Positions 9,765 to 19,092 of a stretch of 64,000 bases of DNA are shown one piece after another. The notes beneath the pieces were generated by a model, which had not been told where the DNA came from, did not search any database, and was given only the letters and a program-made list of their open reading frames with translations. A program made the translations under genes and the position numbers. The stretch is from NCBI GenBank assembly GCA_964223495.1, contig CAXQGL010000041.1, positions 1 to 64,000 of the forward strand, in the 5' to 3' direction. The DNA is from UBA8752 sp964223495. GTDB taxonomy: Bacteria > Bacteroidota > Bacteroidia > Flavobacteriales_D > Sanyastnellaceae. How positions within the stretch are numbered: the first letter of the stretch is position 1; each line of letters begins with the position of its first letter.

Positions 9765-10931
9765 ATGGAATCGATCTTCGATTGGGTGGAGCCCACCGAG
9801 GCCGGTCTGTTCGATGTTTCGGACGGCGTGGACCGGATGAGGGACGTCCTGCGCATACACCGGGCAGATGAACGCCCCGACCTGGACGGATGTGTCGCCG
9901 CCATCGTCGGCGTGCTCGACCGCAGGGGCAGCCTCGACGGCGCCCAGACCGACCGGGCAGCCGAATGGGTGCGCAACAAACTCTACAGCCTGACCGTGAT
10001 GGACCGGTGGGCACCCGTCGCCGACCTGGGCAATGTCGCTGCAGGACAGACGGAGGAGGACAGCATGGCCGCACTGGACGTGGTCTGTCAGGAATTGATC
10101 GCCAAGGGCATCGTGCCCATCGTCATCGGGGGATCCCAAGTCCTGACCATCCCCATGTACAAGGCCTATGTGCACCAGGACCGCCCCATCAACGTCGCCG
10201 TGATCGATGCAGCGGTGGATTTCGGTGGCGACCCCCAGGAAGTCGCTGGTCGGACTTGGCTCAACCAACTCAGCCTTCCCGAAGGTGGCCACCTCTTTGA
10301 CCTGAACACACTTGGACACCAGCGCTACCTCGTGGACGGCGACACCCTGCAGCTCATGTCGCGGATGCATTTCAACAATGTCCGTCTTGGGCACCTGCGC
10401 GCCGACCTCGGTGCCGCCGAGCCCCTGTTGAGGGATGCCGACCTGATTTCCTTCGATCTCGGGGCGGTGCGCGCATCCGACCACCCGTCCACCCCGGCTG
10501 CGAGACCCAATGGGCTCACCGGAGAGGAATTCTGCCAACTGGCCCGCTACGCCGGATACAGCGACAGGCTCTCATCCGTCGGCTTCTTCGAACACGACCC
10601 CTCGCGGGACGACGACGGGAGGGGAGGCCAGCTGGTGGCAGAAGCGGTGTGGTGCTTCCTCGAAGGCGTGATGCACAGGATGAACGACCATCCGCGCGGT
10701 TCGACCGAGGACTACCTCCAATACCGCGTTGTCCTGGAAGATGAGGACCACGAGGTCGTGTTCTACAAGAGCCCGCGGAGCGACCGCTGGTGGATGGACA
10801 TTCCGACGCCGGGCTCAGGCAACCGCAAGGGACGCATCATGCTTGTCCCCTGCACCTTCGAGGAATATCAGACCGCTGCCGAAGGCCAATTGCCGGACCG
10901 CTGGTGGCGGACGCAGCAGAAATTGTCCTGA
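9765..10931 (+). CDS. Arginase/formimidoylglutamase-fold protein with degenerate metal site
   Basis: 388 residues with the ureohydrolase layout, but the three metal-binding motifs are eroded. GGxHS is GGSQ (122-125), DAHxD is DAAVD (148-152), and SxDxDxxDP is SFDLGAVRASD (229-239). The bridging histidines and one aspartate of the di-manganese centre are therefore missing. The C-terminal ~90 residues, with YKSPRSDRWWMD, look like an added domain. Homologues in Bacteroidota are usually labelled formimidoylglutamase, but hydrolase activity is doubtful here. No hut genes are nearby; it follows topA by 22 bases and precedes the T9SS operon. A structural or regulatory role is inference. Confidence 0.8.
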   Translation: MESIFDWVEPTEAGLFDVSDGVDRMRDVLRIHRADERPDLDGCVAAIVGVLDRRGSLDGAQTDRAAEWVRNKLYSLTVMDRWAPVADLGNVAAGQTEEDSMAALDVVCQELIAKGIVPIVIGGSQVLTIPMYKAYVHQDRPINVAVIDAAVDFGGDPQEVAGRTWLNQLSLPEGGHLFDLNTLGHQRYLVDGDTLQLMSRMHFNNVRLGHLRADLGAAEPLLRDADLISFDLGAVRASDHPSTPAARPNGLTGEEFCQLARYAGYSDRLSSVGFFEHDPSRDDDGRGGQLVAEAVWCFLEGVMHRMNDHPRGSTEDYLQYRVVLEDEDHEVVFYKSPRSDRWWMDIPTPGSGNRKGRIMLVPCTFEEYQTAAEGQLPDRWWRTQQKLS

Positions 10932-11135
10932 CGACCTGCGCGGTCGGTACACCCTGCAATCGGATGACACAGAGAATCCGAGGTCAAGCGTTGGTTTTCA
11001 AGCTGTCCACATGAAATCCACGACGAGGCCGGGATAATGCGGTTCGCAAGCGCAATCCTTGCTCATTGTCGGTATATTAGCCGACCACCTTCGGGTGAGT
11101 TTAGCAAGGAACCTATTGAAATTCAGCCGGTTGGA
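10932..11135 (+). promoter_or_regulatory. Intergenic region upstream of porP
   Basis: 204 bases without a plausible gene. It contains an AT-rich core flanked by 5-base inverted arms (GTCGG 11068-11072, CCGAC 11081-11085, with TATATTAG between), a reasonable place for the T9SS operon promoter. No terminator was seen for the topA unit. Confidence 0.3.
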
Positions 11136-12086
11136 ATGAATCGCCATCTGCTCGCACTGTCCGTCCTCCTGTTTAGCCTCACCGCCGTGGCCCAGCAGGA
11201 TCCGCAACTCACGCAGTTCTATCAGGACCGCTTGTCCTTCAATCCGGCTTTTGCGGGAGCGGAGCGCCTCCAATACGTCAATGCGTTCTACCGCGACCAG
11301 TGGAATGGTCTCGAGACCAACCCGAAGACGACCCTCGTCCAGTACAGTGGCAGGCCCGGCTTCATTCCCGGCGGCATCGGTCTGAGCTTTTTCCAGGACG
11401 AATTGGGCCAGGAACAGAACACCGTGGTGAAGGTGGCCTACGCCTACCACATGGATCCCGATGCCAACGGCGGCATCCTCAGCATTGGTGGTGCCATCAA
11501 CTACATGGGCAAGACCCTCGGCAATGAGTGGATTTACATCGATGAGGGTGATGCGGTCATCCCCCAGAACGAGAAAAGCGGCACCACCATCGATGGCGAC
11601 CTCGGAGTGATGTATCGGGTGCCCGGCAGCTACTACGCCGGCATCAGCACGACGCGCCTCGCAGCCACTGACTTGAAGGACCTCAACATCTCCAGCGTCC
11701 GCCACCTTTACCTGCAGGCCGGCTATGAACAGGCATTGGGCGATGGATCGCTCCGCCTCCGCTCACACCTGCTCGCCAAGACGGACCTCAATGCCACCAC
11801 GGTCGACATCCACGCCAATGTGCTGTGGAACGACATGCTTTACGGCGGACTCAGCTTCCGTCCCGGAGACGCTGTGGCTCCCGTACTCGGCTTCGAGTAC
11901 GGCACAACGAAGAATGAAAAGTTGACCCGCTCGGAACAGGTCTTCCGTTTCGGCTACAGCTATGATGCCACGCTGAGCGAACTCGCCAACTACAGCAGTG
12001 GATCCCACGAAATCTTCGTCTCGTACATGTTCAATTTCGAACGCATTCCGATGCAGACCCGTCACGTGAATCCGCGCTTCCTGTGA
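11136..12086 (+). CDS. porP: Type IX secretion / gliding membrane protein PorP/SprF family
   Basis: 316-residue predicted outer-membrane beta-barrel. The chosen ATG gives a clear signal peptide (MNRHLLALSVLLFSLTAVAQ) followed by QDPQLTQFYQDRLSFNPAFAG, the hallmark start of mature PorP/SprF proteins. The longer open frame adds 33 codons that would precede the signal peptide and is rejected. The end (SGSHEIFVSYMFNF) is a typical last barrel strand. PorP/SprF proteins work with PorK/GldK and PorN/GldN at the outer membrane and deliver specific T9SS cargo such as SprB-like adhesins. It leads the gldKLMN cluster, 106 bases before gldK. Confidence 0.92.
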   Translation: MNRHLLALSVLLFSLTAVAQQDPQLTQFYQDRLSFNPAFAGAERLQYVNAFYRDQWNGLETNPKTTLVQYSGRPGFIPGGIGLSFFQDELGQEQNTVVKVAYAYHMDPDANGGILSIGGAINYMGKTLGNEWIYIDEGDAVIPQNEKSGTTIDGDLGVMYRVPGSYYAGISTTRLAATDLKDLNISSVRHLYLQAGYEQALGDGSLRLRSHLLAKTDLNATTVDIHANVLWNDMLYGGLSFRPGDAVAPVLGFEYGTTKNEKLTRSEQVFRFGYSYDATLSELANYSSGSHEIFVSYMFNFERIPMQTRHVNPRFL

Positions 12087-12192
12087 GCCGAATACACGAA
12101 AAGACGAAACCTGCACGTTGAAACTCCCGTACATCACAGAACCTGCAAGTCGTGAGTACAGGACGGAATTCGTTCGACAAAGGATAGAAACC

Positions 12193-13560
12193 ATGAGAAA
12201 CGCTGCGATCATCGCATTTTCCGCCATTGTATTGGCAGGCTGCTACGGGGGCCCTGCCGGTGAGTTGGTGGGCGTGTACCCGCGGGAGGATTGGGTGCAA
12301 GTGAATCCCTATGGGATGAATTACATCCACTATGGCTCCTACACCATGGGACCGAGTGACCAGGACGTTCCCTACGCCCTGACCTCGCGTTCCAAGACGG
12401 TGACCATACCCGCATTCTACATCGACATCCACGAGATCTCGAACAACGAGTACCGCCAGTTCGTGTACTGGGTTCGGGACAGCCTGTTCCGCGACGTGCT
12501 TCAGGAAAACGATTTCGAGGAGTATTTCTCCACGGAAGACGCCCAAGGCAGAGAACTCGACCGCTTCATCAACAAGGGTTACGTGCTCAATTGGGACGAA
12601 CCGATTGACTGGGAAAACGAGGACATCTTCGACGCCCTTTACGACGAGTTCTACTATCAGGGATCCGACCGCTATTATGACCAGAAGCAACTGGACACGC
12701 GGAAGCTGAACTTCAAATACTTCTGGATCAATCTCCAGGCGGCCTCGAACAAAGGCAGCCTCGATTATGAGCTCAACGAGCCGAACCAGCTCGGCCAGCT
12801 CCACAGCATCCGGGGTCACAATGACCGCGCCCAGTTCGTGGTCGAGGAGAACACCAACATCTACCCGGACACCCTGTGCTGGATCCGGGACTTCACATAT
12901 GGCTTCAACGAGCCGCTCACGGAGACCTACTTCTGGCACCCGGCTTATGACGACTATCCCGTGGTGGGTGTCACGTGGGGTCAGGCCCGCGCCTTCAACG
13001 CTTGGAGGACACAGCTGCTCGCCACATGGAAGCGCAAGAACGGAGAGACGATGGTACAGAAGTTCCGTCTGCCGAGCGAGGCAGAATGGGAATTCGCAGC
13101 CCGTGGTGGTCTCGATCTGGCGCCATTCCCCTGGGGTGGTCCCTACATCCGGAACATCTACGGTTGTCCGTTGGCCAACTTCAAGCCGATGCGTGGTGAC
13201 TACGTCGAGGATGCCGGTTGCCACACCGTACCGATTGAGAGCTACAGCCCGAACGACTACGGTTTGTATCAGATGGCTGGAAACGTAGCGGAATGGACGA
13301 ATACCGCTTTCGACGAGACGGTGTACGACTTCAGTCACGACATGAGCCCCGAGTATGAGTACAATGCCAAGGCGGACGATCCCCCGAGCCTCAAGCGCAA
13401 GGTAATCCGTGGCGGCAGCTGGAAGGACATCGGATACTACTGCCAGACCGGCACCCGTTCCTTCGAGTACCAGGATACGGCGAAGGCCTACATCGGCTTC
13501 CGAAGTGCCATGAGCTACCTCGGTCGAGGCAAGAACGTGGACCCCGAAGATTTCAATTAA
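12193..13560 (+). CDS. gldK: Gliding motility / T9SS lipoprotein GldK (PorK)
   Basis: 455-residue outer-membrane lipoprotein. The start is at the ATG giving a short signal with lipobox LAGC (Cys17). The body has the formylglycine-generating-enzyme (SUMF1) fold used as a scaffold in this family: YTMGPSDQDVP, FYIDIHEISNNEYRQFV, the signature RLPSEAEWEFAARGG and GNVAEWT, ending near RGGSWKD and GFRSAMSY. GldK/PorK and GldN/PorN form the periplasmic ring of the T9SS. The gene runs straight into gldL, gldM and gldN. The frame is open 25 codons further upstream, but this would bury the lipobox. Confidence 0.96.
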   Translation: MRNAAIIAFSAIVLAGCYGGPAGELVGVYPREDWVQVNPYGMNYIHYGSYTMGPSDQDVPYALTSRSKTVTIPAFYIDIHEISNNEYRQFVYWVRDSLFRDVLQENDFEEYFSTEDAQGRELDRFINKGYVLNWDEPIDWENEDIFDALYDEFYYQGSDRYYDQKQLDTRKLNFKYFWINLQAASNKGSLDYELNEPNQLGQLHSIRGHNDRAQFVVEENTNIYPDTLCWIRDFTYGFNEPLTETYFWHPAYDDYPVVGVTWGQARAFNAWRTQLLATWKRKNGETMVQKFRLPSEAEWEFAARGGLDLAPFPWGGPYIRNIYGCPLANFKPMRGDYVEDAGCHTVPIESYSPNDYGLYQMAGNVAEWTNTAFDETVYDFSHDMSPEYEYNAKADDPPSLKRKVIRGGSWKDIGYYCQTGTRSFEYQDTAKAYIGFRSAMSYLGRGKNVDPEDFN

Positions 13561-13633
13561 TCCCCATCAATATCCGGCCCCCCCGTGAGCGCATGAAACC
13601 CGCTCGGGCCCAAGCCCCAAAACCTGCAGGAAA

Positions 13634-14431
13634 ATGGCGAAGAAGACGAACAACAAGAAGAACAAGAACGGCGGTATTGGCGGAAAGGCCTGGAAGTCGT
13701 TCATGGCCAAACTATACGGTTGGGGTGCCTCCATCGTGATCGTCGGTGCCCTCTTCAAGATCGAACACTGGGAGGGTGCCTCCGAGATGCTGATCATCGG
13801 TCTGGGAACCGAGGCCTTCATTTTCTTCATGTCCGCCTTCGAGCCTCCCCACAAGGAACCGAAGTGGGAGTTGGTCTATCCCGAACTCGCAGATGAGGAC
13901 GGAGAGGCCGGCCCCAAGAAGCCGGTGGACCAACTGGATGAGATGCTGCAGAATGTGGGCATCGACAACGCGGTCCTCTCCCGCCTCGGCGACGGCATGC
14001 GCCACCTTGGAGACCAGGCGAATTCCCTGAGTGAAGTCACGGACGCGGCCGCGGCCACTGCAGATTATGGTGGAGCCCTCCGCACGGCCACCGAGAAGGT
14101 CAATGGATTGACCGACACCTACGCTCAGGTCAGCGAAAGCCTGACCGGATTGTCGGACAACAAGGAAATGAGTGTCGCGGCAGGTGAGCAGCTCCAGAAG
14201 ATGAACGAGAACCTCGGCAGCCTGAATGGGATGTACGAGGCCCAGTTGGCCCAGATGGAGACGAGCCGTCAGATGTTCGAAGGCATGAATGCTTTGGTGC
14301 AGAACCTGACGGACAGCGTCGAAGACACGAAGAAATACAAGGAGAACATCGCCGAACTTTCCTCGAACCTCGAGGCCCTCAATACCGTGTATGGCAACAT
14401 GCTCAATGCGATGGGCAGTTCACGGAGCTGA
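13634..14431 (+). CDS. gldL: T9SS / gliding motor protein GldL (PorL)
   Basis: 265-residue inner-membrane protein. A Lys/Asn-rich cytoplasmic head is followed by two transmembrane helices (about 30-42 and 51-68) that contain acidic residues: Glu44 in FKIEHWEG, Glu51 and Glu60. Conserved membrane acids of this kind are needed for proton flow in GldL of Flavobacterium. The rest is a long alpha-helical cytoplasmic tail, probably coiled coil, with repeated heptad-like Leu/Met. GldL and GldM form the rotary motor that energises gliding and T9SS export. Third gene of the unit; gldM begins 29 bases downstream. Confidence 0.96.
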   Translation: MAKKTNNKKNKNGGIGGKAWKSFMAKLYGWGASIVIVGALFKIEHWEGASEMLIIGLGTEAFIFFMSAFEPPHKEPKWELVYPELADEDGEAGPKKPVDQLDEMLQNVGIDNAVLSRLGDGMRHLGDQANSLSEVTDAAAATADYGGALRTATEKVNGLTDTYAQVSESLTGLSDNKEMSVAAGEQLQKMNENLGSLNGMYEAQLAQMETSRQMFEGMNALVQNLTDSVEDTKKYKENIAELSSNLEALNTVYGNMLNAMGSSRS

Positions 14432-14460
14432 TTCCTTTCCTGACCTACTGAACTGATACC

Positions 14461-16176
14461 ATGGCAGGAGCGAAGGAAACGCCACGTCAGAAGATGATCG
14501 GGATGATGTATCTCGTTCTGACTGCACTGTTGGCCCTCAACATATCCAAGGAAATCCTCAACGGATTCGTCAAGGTCGAGAACGGCCTGCGCAAGACGAG
14601 CCAGACCGTGCAGGGACAATCCCGGGAGACCATGCTGGAATTCGAGGCGAAATACCTCCAGGACCAGCAGAAGGTCAAGCCGTACTATGATGCCGCCAAG
14701 GAGGTGGAGCGCAAGGCGGATGAACTGTACGACCACATCACCACCCTGAAGGGCAACATCCTGGCAGTGGCCAGTGGCGACCGTGAAATCGTGGATGGAG
14801 GAGGAGACCTCTCCAAGTACATCGCACAGGACCGGCTTGCCCGCCGGGATACGGTGCTGAGCATCCAATACCTCGAAAAGAAGGACGAGTACCAGGAAAT
14901 CACGGCCTACCTCGTTGGAAGCGAACCTGGTTCCCCCAAGACCGGCCCCTTCACCGCATCCGAATTGAAGGGGAAGCTTGAAGCGTTCAGGGACGAGATG
15001 AAGGCCATCGGCTTTGAGGACTTCGTTGGAAACCGCTTCGAAGTATCGCCGGGCCTGAAGGCTTCCATCGAACAGACCTTCGTCTACGAAAAGGAGATGG
15101 AGGACGACAAGGAGGTGCTTTGGGAAGCCGCCAATTTCTTTGATGTGCCGGTGGCAGCGGTCATTCCGATCCTCTCCAAGCTCCAGATCGACGTGGAGAA
15201 CACAAAGGCCAATCTCATGACCGAGCTCATCGCCGGTATTGAAGGCAAGAGCTACAAGTTCACCAATCTGATGCCCCTGGTGGTTCCGGAAAGCAATTAC
15301 ATCCTCCGGGGTGACAGCTTCCGTGCGGACATCCTCCTCGCGGCATTCGATGCCACGAACAGTCCGGACATCTTCATGGATGACCGCGAATGGAATGGGC
15401 GCGACAGCAACTTGCTGGCCTACGATGGCAAGGAACCTCTGCGCATTGAAGGAGGACTGGGCAAACTGCGCATCGGCACCCGGGGCATGTCCCTTGGTGA
15501 GCGCAATTACAAGGGATTGATCCGATTCCAGGGTCCCGACGGCAACGTGGGTGATTATCCCTTCTACACGCCTGAATTCACAGTGGCTGAACCCGCCTTG
15601 GTGGTGAGCCCGACCAAGATGAACGTGTTCTATCGCGGTGTTCCCAATCCCGTGGAGATTTCAGTTCCGGGTGTGAGCAGCGACAAACTGGACGTGCGCA
15701 TCACCGGTGGCCACCGCATCAAGCCCGACGGGGACACCTTCATCGTGGAACCCGGTGCGGGAAGTGAAGCCTCCATCGAGGTGTCGGCCACCATGCCCGA
15801 CGGTTCCAAGAAAAACCTCCCCGGCCGTGAATTCCGCGTGAAGCGGATTCCAGACCCCTCCCCCCGATTTGCGGGCAAAGGGCCCTCGGACAAGACCATC
15901 ACGAAAGTCCTGCTCGAGAATGCCCCGTCCGTAGGTGCCCTCATGGAGAACTTTGACTTCGACGTTGTCGTCAAGGTGAAGCGCTTCAATGTGACCGTGA
16001 CCAAGGGAGGCACCTTTGTGGAGCAAAGCAGCAATACCAACATGGTGACCTCCAACATGAAAGAGCTCTTCCGCTCGGTGGGCAGGGGATCCGTGGTGTA
16101 CATCGAGGACATCGTCGTTTCCATGCCGGACGGCACGGAGCGCGCGTTGCCCACCATGAAACTCAAAGTGATCTGA
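14461..16176 (+). CDS. gldM: T9SS / gliding motor protein GldM (PorM)
   Basis: 571 residues, longer than the common ~515-530. The N-terminus (ETPRQKMIGMMYLVLTALLALNISKEIL) carries the single transmembrane helix (about 12-30) and the family signature. Periplasmic domains D1-D4 follow, with a junction near residue 375-385 (TVAEPALVVSPTKMNVFYRG) where the last two immunoglobulin-like domains begin. GldM spans the periplasm and transmits GldL motion to the GldK/GldN ring. The gldN ATG lies 2 bases after its stop. Confidence 0.96.
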   Translation: MAGAKETPRQKMIGMMYLVLTALLALNISKEILNGFVKVENGLRKTSQTVQGQSRETMLEFEAKYLQDQQKVKPYYDAAKEVERKADELYDHITTLKGNILAVASGDREIVDGGGDLSKYIAQDRLARRDTVLSIQYLEKKDEYQEITAYLVGSEPGSPKTGPFTASELKGKLEAFRDEMKAIGFEDFVGNRFEVSPGLKASIEQTFVYEKEMEDDKEVLWEAANFFDVPVAAVIPILSKLQIDVENTKANLMTELIAGIEGKSYKFTNLMPLVVPESNYILRGDSFRADILLAAFDATNSPDIFMDDREWNGRDSNLLAYDGKEPLRIEGGLGKLRIGTRGMSLGERNYKGLIRFQGPDGNVGDYPFYTPEFTVAEPALVVSPTKMNVFYRGVPNPVEISVPGVSSDKLDVRITGGHRIKPDGDTFIVEPGAGSEASIEVSATMPDGSKKNLPGREFRVKRIPDPSPRFAGKGPSDKTITKVLLENAPSVGALMENFDFDVVVKVKRFNVTVTKGGTFVEQSSNTNMVTSNMKELFRSVGRGSVVYIEDIVVSMPDGTERALPTMKLKVI

Positions 16177-16178
16177 TC

Positions 16179-17039
16179 ATGATGAAGACCGTTCGACATC
16201 TCACCCTGGCGATGCTGGCCGTTTGCGCCTGCATCACTGCCGATGCACAGGTACAGACCGTGCTGGATGGAGCCTACGTCAAGGAGACCAACCTGACGAA
16301 GCGCGTGGTCCCCTATCCCCACCTGAGGGAAGCGGACGTGATGTACGTGCGGCGCATCTGGCAGGACATCGACCTGCGCCAGAAGATCAACCAGATGTTC
16401 TATTTCCCGGTGGACCCCATCGAAGACAGGAAAAACCTGTTCGATGTGATCCGCTATGCCCTCGAGGTGGAGGGATCCCTGACGGCCTATGGAACGGGAC
16501 CGGCGGGTACAGATGATGAATTCCACTATCCCCTGGATATGAACCAGGTGGACTCCATGTTGAACCCGATCGTCATCATTCCCCAATTCGACCCCGTGAC
16601 CGGTGAGGTCATCGGCTCCATGGAGGCCCAGACGACCCTCAACAGTCAGGACATCGTGCGCTACCGCCTCAAGGAGGACTGGGTGTGGGACCGCCAACGC
16701 AGCCAGCGACAGGTCCGCATCATCGGCATCGCACCGATCATTGAGAAGAAGGACGACGAAGGCAATTCTCAGGGCCTTGCCCCGCTCTTCTGGCTCTACT
16801 ACCCGGAGTGCCGCTATGTCTTCGCCAACGCCGAGTGCTACAACTACGAAAACGATGCACAGCGCCGGACCTTCGAAGAGATTTTCCAGAAGCGCTATTT
16901 CTCGAGCTACATCGTCAAGGAGACGAACGTTTTCGACCGCTCCATCAGCGATTACGCACAAGGCATCGATGCCCTGCTCGAATCAGAACGCATCAAGGAC
17001 GAGCTCTTCACCATCGAGCACGACCTCTGGCACTACTGA
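16179..17039 (+). CDS. gldN: T9SS / gliding ring protein GldN (PorN)
   Basis: 286-residue periplasmic protein with a signal peptide (MMKTVRHLTLAMLAVCACITADAQ). The mature start VLDGAYVKETNLTKRVVPYPHLREADVMY and the stretch RIWQDIDLRQKINQMFYFP are characteristic of GldN/PorN. It partners with GldK in the outer-membrane-associated ring. The second ATG at 16182 is an equally possible start. Last gene of the operon; a terminator follows within 30 bases of the stop. Confidence 0.95.
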   Translation: MMKTVRHLTLAMLAVCACITADAQVQTVLDGAYVKETNLTKRVVPYPHLREADVMYVRRIWQDIDLRQKINQMFYFPVDPIEDRKNLFDVIRYALEVEGSLTAYGTGPAGTDDEFHYPLDMNQVDSMLNPIVIIPQFDPVTGEVIGSMEAQTTLNSQDIVRYRLKEDWVWDRQRSQRQVRIIGIAPIIEKKDDEGNSQGLAPLFWLYYPECRYVFANAECYNYENDAQRRTFEEIFQKRYFSSYIVKETNVFDRSISDYAQGIDALLESERIKDELFTIEHDLWHY

Positions 17040-17064
17040 TCTTTTGATCTGAACGAACCCCGAG

Positions 17065-17090
17065 AAACGCCCACCTTTGTGGGCGTTTTT
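17065..17090 (+). terminator. Rho-independent terminator of the porP-gldKLMN unit
   Basis: A 10-bp perfect stem (17065-17074 with 17079-17088) with a 4-base loop; its 3' arm runs into TTTTT. Confidence 0.88.
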
Positions 17091-17109
17091 CTTTGCCCTC
17101 ACAGCGTCC

Positions 17110-19086
17110 ATGCTCAACCTGAATCAAATCGGCGTCCACTTCGGAGAGCGCACCCTTTTCGAGAACATCTCGCTCGCCATTGGCGGCAAGGACCGTTTGG
17201 GGCTGGTCGGAAGGAATGGTGCGGGAAAATCAACCCTGCTGAAGATCATCGCAGGCGTGCAGAATCCCAGCGAAGGCAACGTAAGCACCCCCAAGGAATA
17301 CCGCATCGGCTACCTGCCCCAGGACATGGAGCACAACGAGGAGGCCACCGTCCTCGAAGAAGCACAAAGTGCCTTCGCCGCATTCCAGGAACTCGAAGCG
17401 GAAGTCAGCCGCATCTCCACTGAAATCGCCGAGCGCACCGACTATGAGAGCGATGCGTATGCCCGGCTCATCGACCGGTTGAGCGAAGCCAACGACAGAC
17501 TGGCCCTCATGGGAACCGGTGCGAAGGAGGAACAGACCCAACGCGTGCTGCAGGGACTCGGGTTCCGGTCCACCGACATGGATCGGAAAATGGGTGAATT
17601 CAGCGGAGGATGGAAGATGCGGGTCGAGCTCGGCAAACTGCTGCTCATCGCGCCGGATCTGCTTCTGCTGGACGAACCGACGAACCACCTCGACATCGAA
17701 TCCATCGAATGGCTCGAAGGCTTTCTCAAGTTCTACCCAGGCTCGTTGGTGGCCATTTCACACGACCGGACCTTCCTCGACAACGTCACCAACCGCACCG
17801 TGGAGATCACCTCCACACGCGTGCACGACCACAAGGCTTCGTACAGCAGGTACATGGAGTGGCGGCAGGAGGAATTCGCCCGCCAGGAACAGGCCGCGAA
17901 GCAGCAGCAGAAAGACATTGCCCACACCGAGGAACTCATCAACAAGTTCCGGGCGAAGAAGAACAAGGCCGCTTTCGCACAGAGCCTGATCAAAAAGCTC
18001 GACAAGATGGAGCGCATCGAAGTCGACCAGTTCGAGAACGCCGAGATGAAGTTCCGCTTCCCCCCCGCCCCCCGTGCGGGCAAGGTGGTCGTGGAGGCCA
18101 AGGGGCTCGCCAAGCGGTTCGATGATCTCGAGGTCTTCCGCGATGTCGACCTCATGATCGCACGGCAGGACAAAGTGGCCCTCGTCGGCAAGAATGGTGC
18201 GGGCAAGACCACGCTGACGCGCATCCTGCTTGGTGAATTGGAGGCCGAAGGCGCCTGTGGACTCGGGCACAATGTCGACGTCGGCTATTACGCCCAGAAC
18301 CAGAGCGAGGAGCTCGATGGCAACCTTACCGTCTTCGAAACCATCGACAACGAGGCCGAGGGCGAAGTCCGGAAAAAGGTACGCGCCCTCCTGGGCGCCT
18401 TCCTCTTCAGCGGCGAAGACGTGGACAAGAAAGTCAAGGTCCTCTCGGGGGGCGAAAAAGCGAGACTGGCACTCTGCAAACTGCTGCTGCACCCCTACAA
18501 CCTGCTGGTGCTGGACGAGCCGACGAACCACCTCGACATGAAGGCCAAGGACGTGCTCAAGCAGGCGCTGATGCACTTTGACGGCACCCTCATCGTCGTA
18601 TCCCACGACCGGGACTTCCTCACGGGCCTCACCGAACTCGTCTACGAGGTCACCCCGACGGGACTCCGGCAATACATCGGTGACATCCAACAATTCCTCG
18701 TCGAGAAACGGTCGGACACCATTGCCGCCTACGAGGCCGGACGCACGGATGGTCCCGGCGGCAACCCCGGCGGAAAGGACACGAAGGGAAAGACCAAGGC
18801 CGCTGCCAAGACCGAATCCAAGGAGCAAGGAAAACAGGCTTACGCCGACCAGAAGGCCATCCGCAAGCTGAAGAACCGCATCAGCAAACTCGAAAAACAG
18901 ATCGCGGAACTCGAAGACCGGGAAAAGCAACTCAATGAGGAGATGGCCGCCCTGGACCCCGATGACCGCATGGCCACCGTGGAGAAGGCCTACGAATTCG
19001 AAAAGGTGCAGAACGCCCTGCAGGACACACTCAACGATTGGGAGTCGGCCACCAATGACCTCGAAGCACTCGAAACGGGAAACTGA
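17110..19086 (+). CDS. ABC-F family ATPase
   Basis: 658-residue soluble protein with two ABC ATPase domains and no membrane segments. Domain 1: Walker A GRNGAGKST (34-42), signature FSGGWKMR, Walker B LLLLDEPTNHLD. Domain 2: Walker A GKNGAGKTT, signature LSGGEKAR, Walker B LLVLDEPTNHLD. The linker between them is charged and helical (the P-site tRNA interaction motif region). After domain 2 come a Lys/Gly-rich stretch and a C-terminal coiled coil (about 590-658), as in Uup/YheS-type members. Such proteins act on the ribosome E site. The start MLNLNQIGVHFG is just behind the gldN terminator, so the gene probably has its own promoter. Confidence 0.93.
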   Translation: MLNLNQIGVHFGERTLFENISLAIGGKDRLGLVGRNGAGKSTLLKIIAGVQNPSEGNVSTPKEYRIGYLPQDMEHNEEATVLEEAQSAFAAFQELEAEVSRISTEIAERTDYESDAYARLIDRLSEANDRLALMGTGAKEEQTQRVLQGLGFRSTDMDRKMGEFSGGWKMRVELGKLLLIAPDLLLLDEPTNHLDIESIEWLEGFLKFYPGSLVAISHDRTFLDNVTNRTVEITSTRVHDHKASYSRYMEWRQEEFARQEQAAKQQQKDIAHTEELINKFRAKKNKAAFAQSLIKKLDKMERIEVDQFENAEMKFRFPPAPRAGKVVVEAKGLAKRFDDLEVFRDVDLMIARQDKVALVGKNGAGKTTLTRILLGELEAEGACGLGHNVDVGYYAQNQSEELDGNLTVFETIDNEAEGEVRKKVRALLGAFLFSGEDVDKKVKVLSGGEKARLALCKLLLHPYNLLVLDEPTNHLDMKAKDVLKQALMHFDGTLIVVSHDRDFLTGLTELVYEVTPTGLRQYIGDIQQFLVEKRSDTIAAYEAGRTDGPGGNPGGKDTKGKTKAAAKTESKEQGKQAYADQKAIRKLKNRISKLEKQIAELEDREKQLNEEMAALDPDDRMATVEKAYEFEKVQNALQDTLNDWESATNDLEALETGN

Positions 19087-19092
19087 CCGGGC

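Noticed and set aside
12031..13338. A 435-codon open frame antisense to gldK
   Set aside because: Shadow of gldK; Val/Glu-rich low-information sequence.
15630..16961. A 443-codon open frame antisense to the gldM/gldN junction
   Set aside because: It spans two convincing genes on the opposite strand and has no domain signature.
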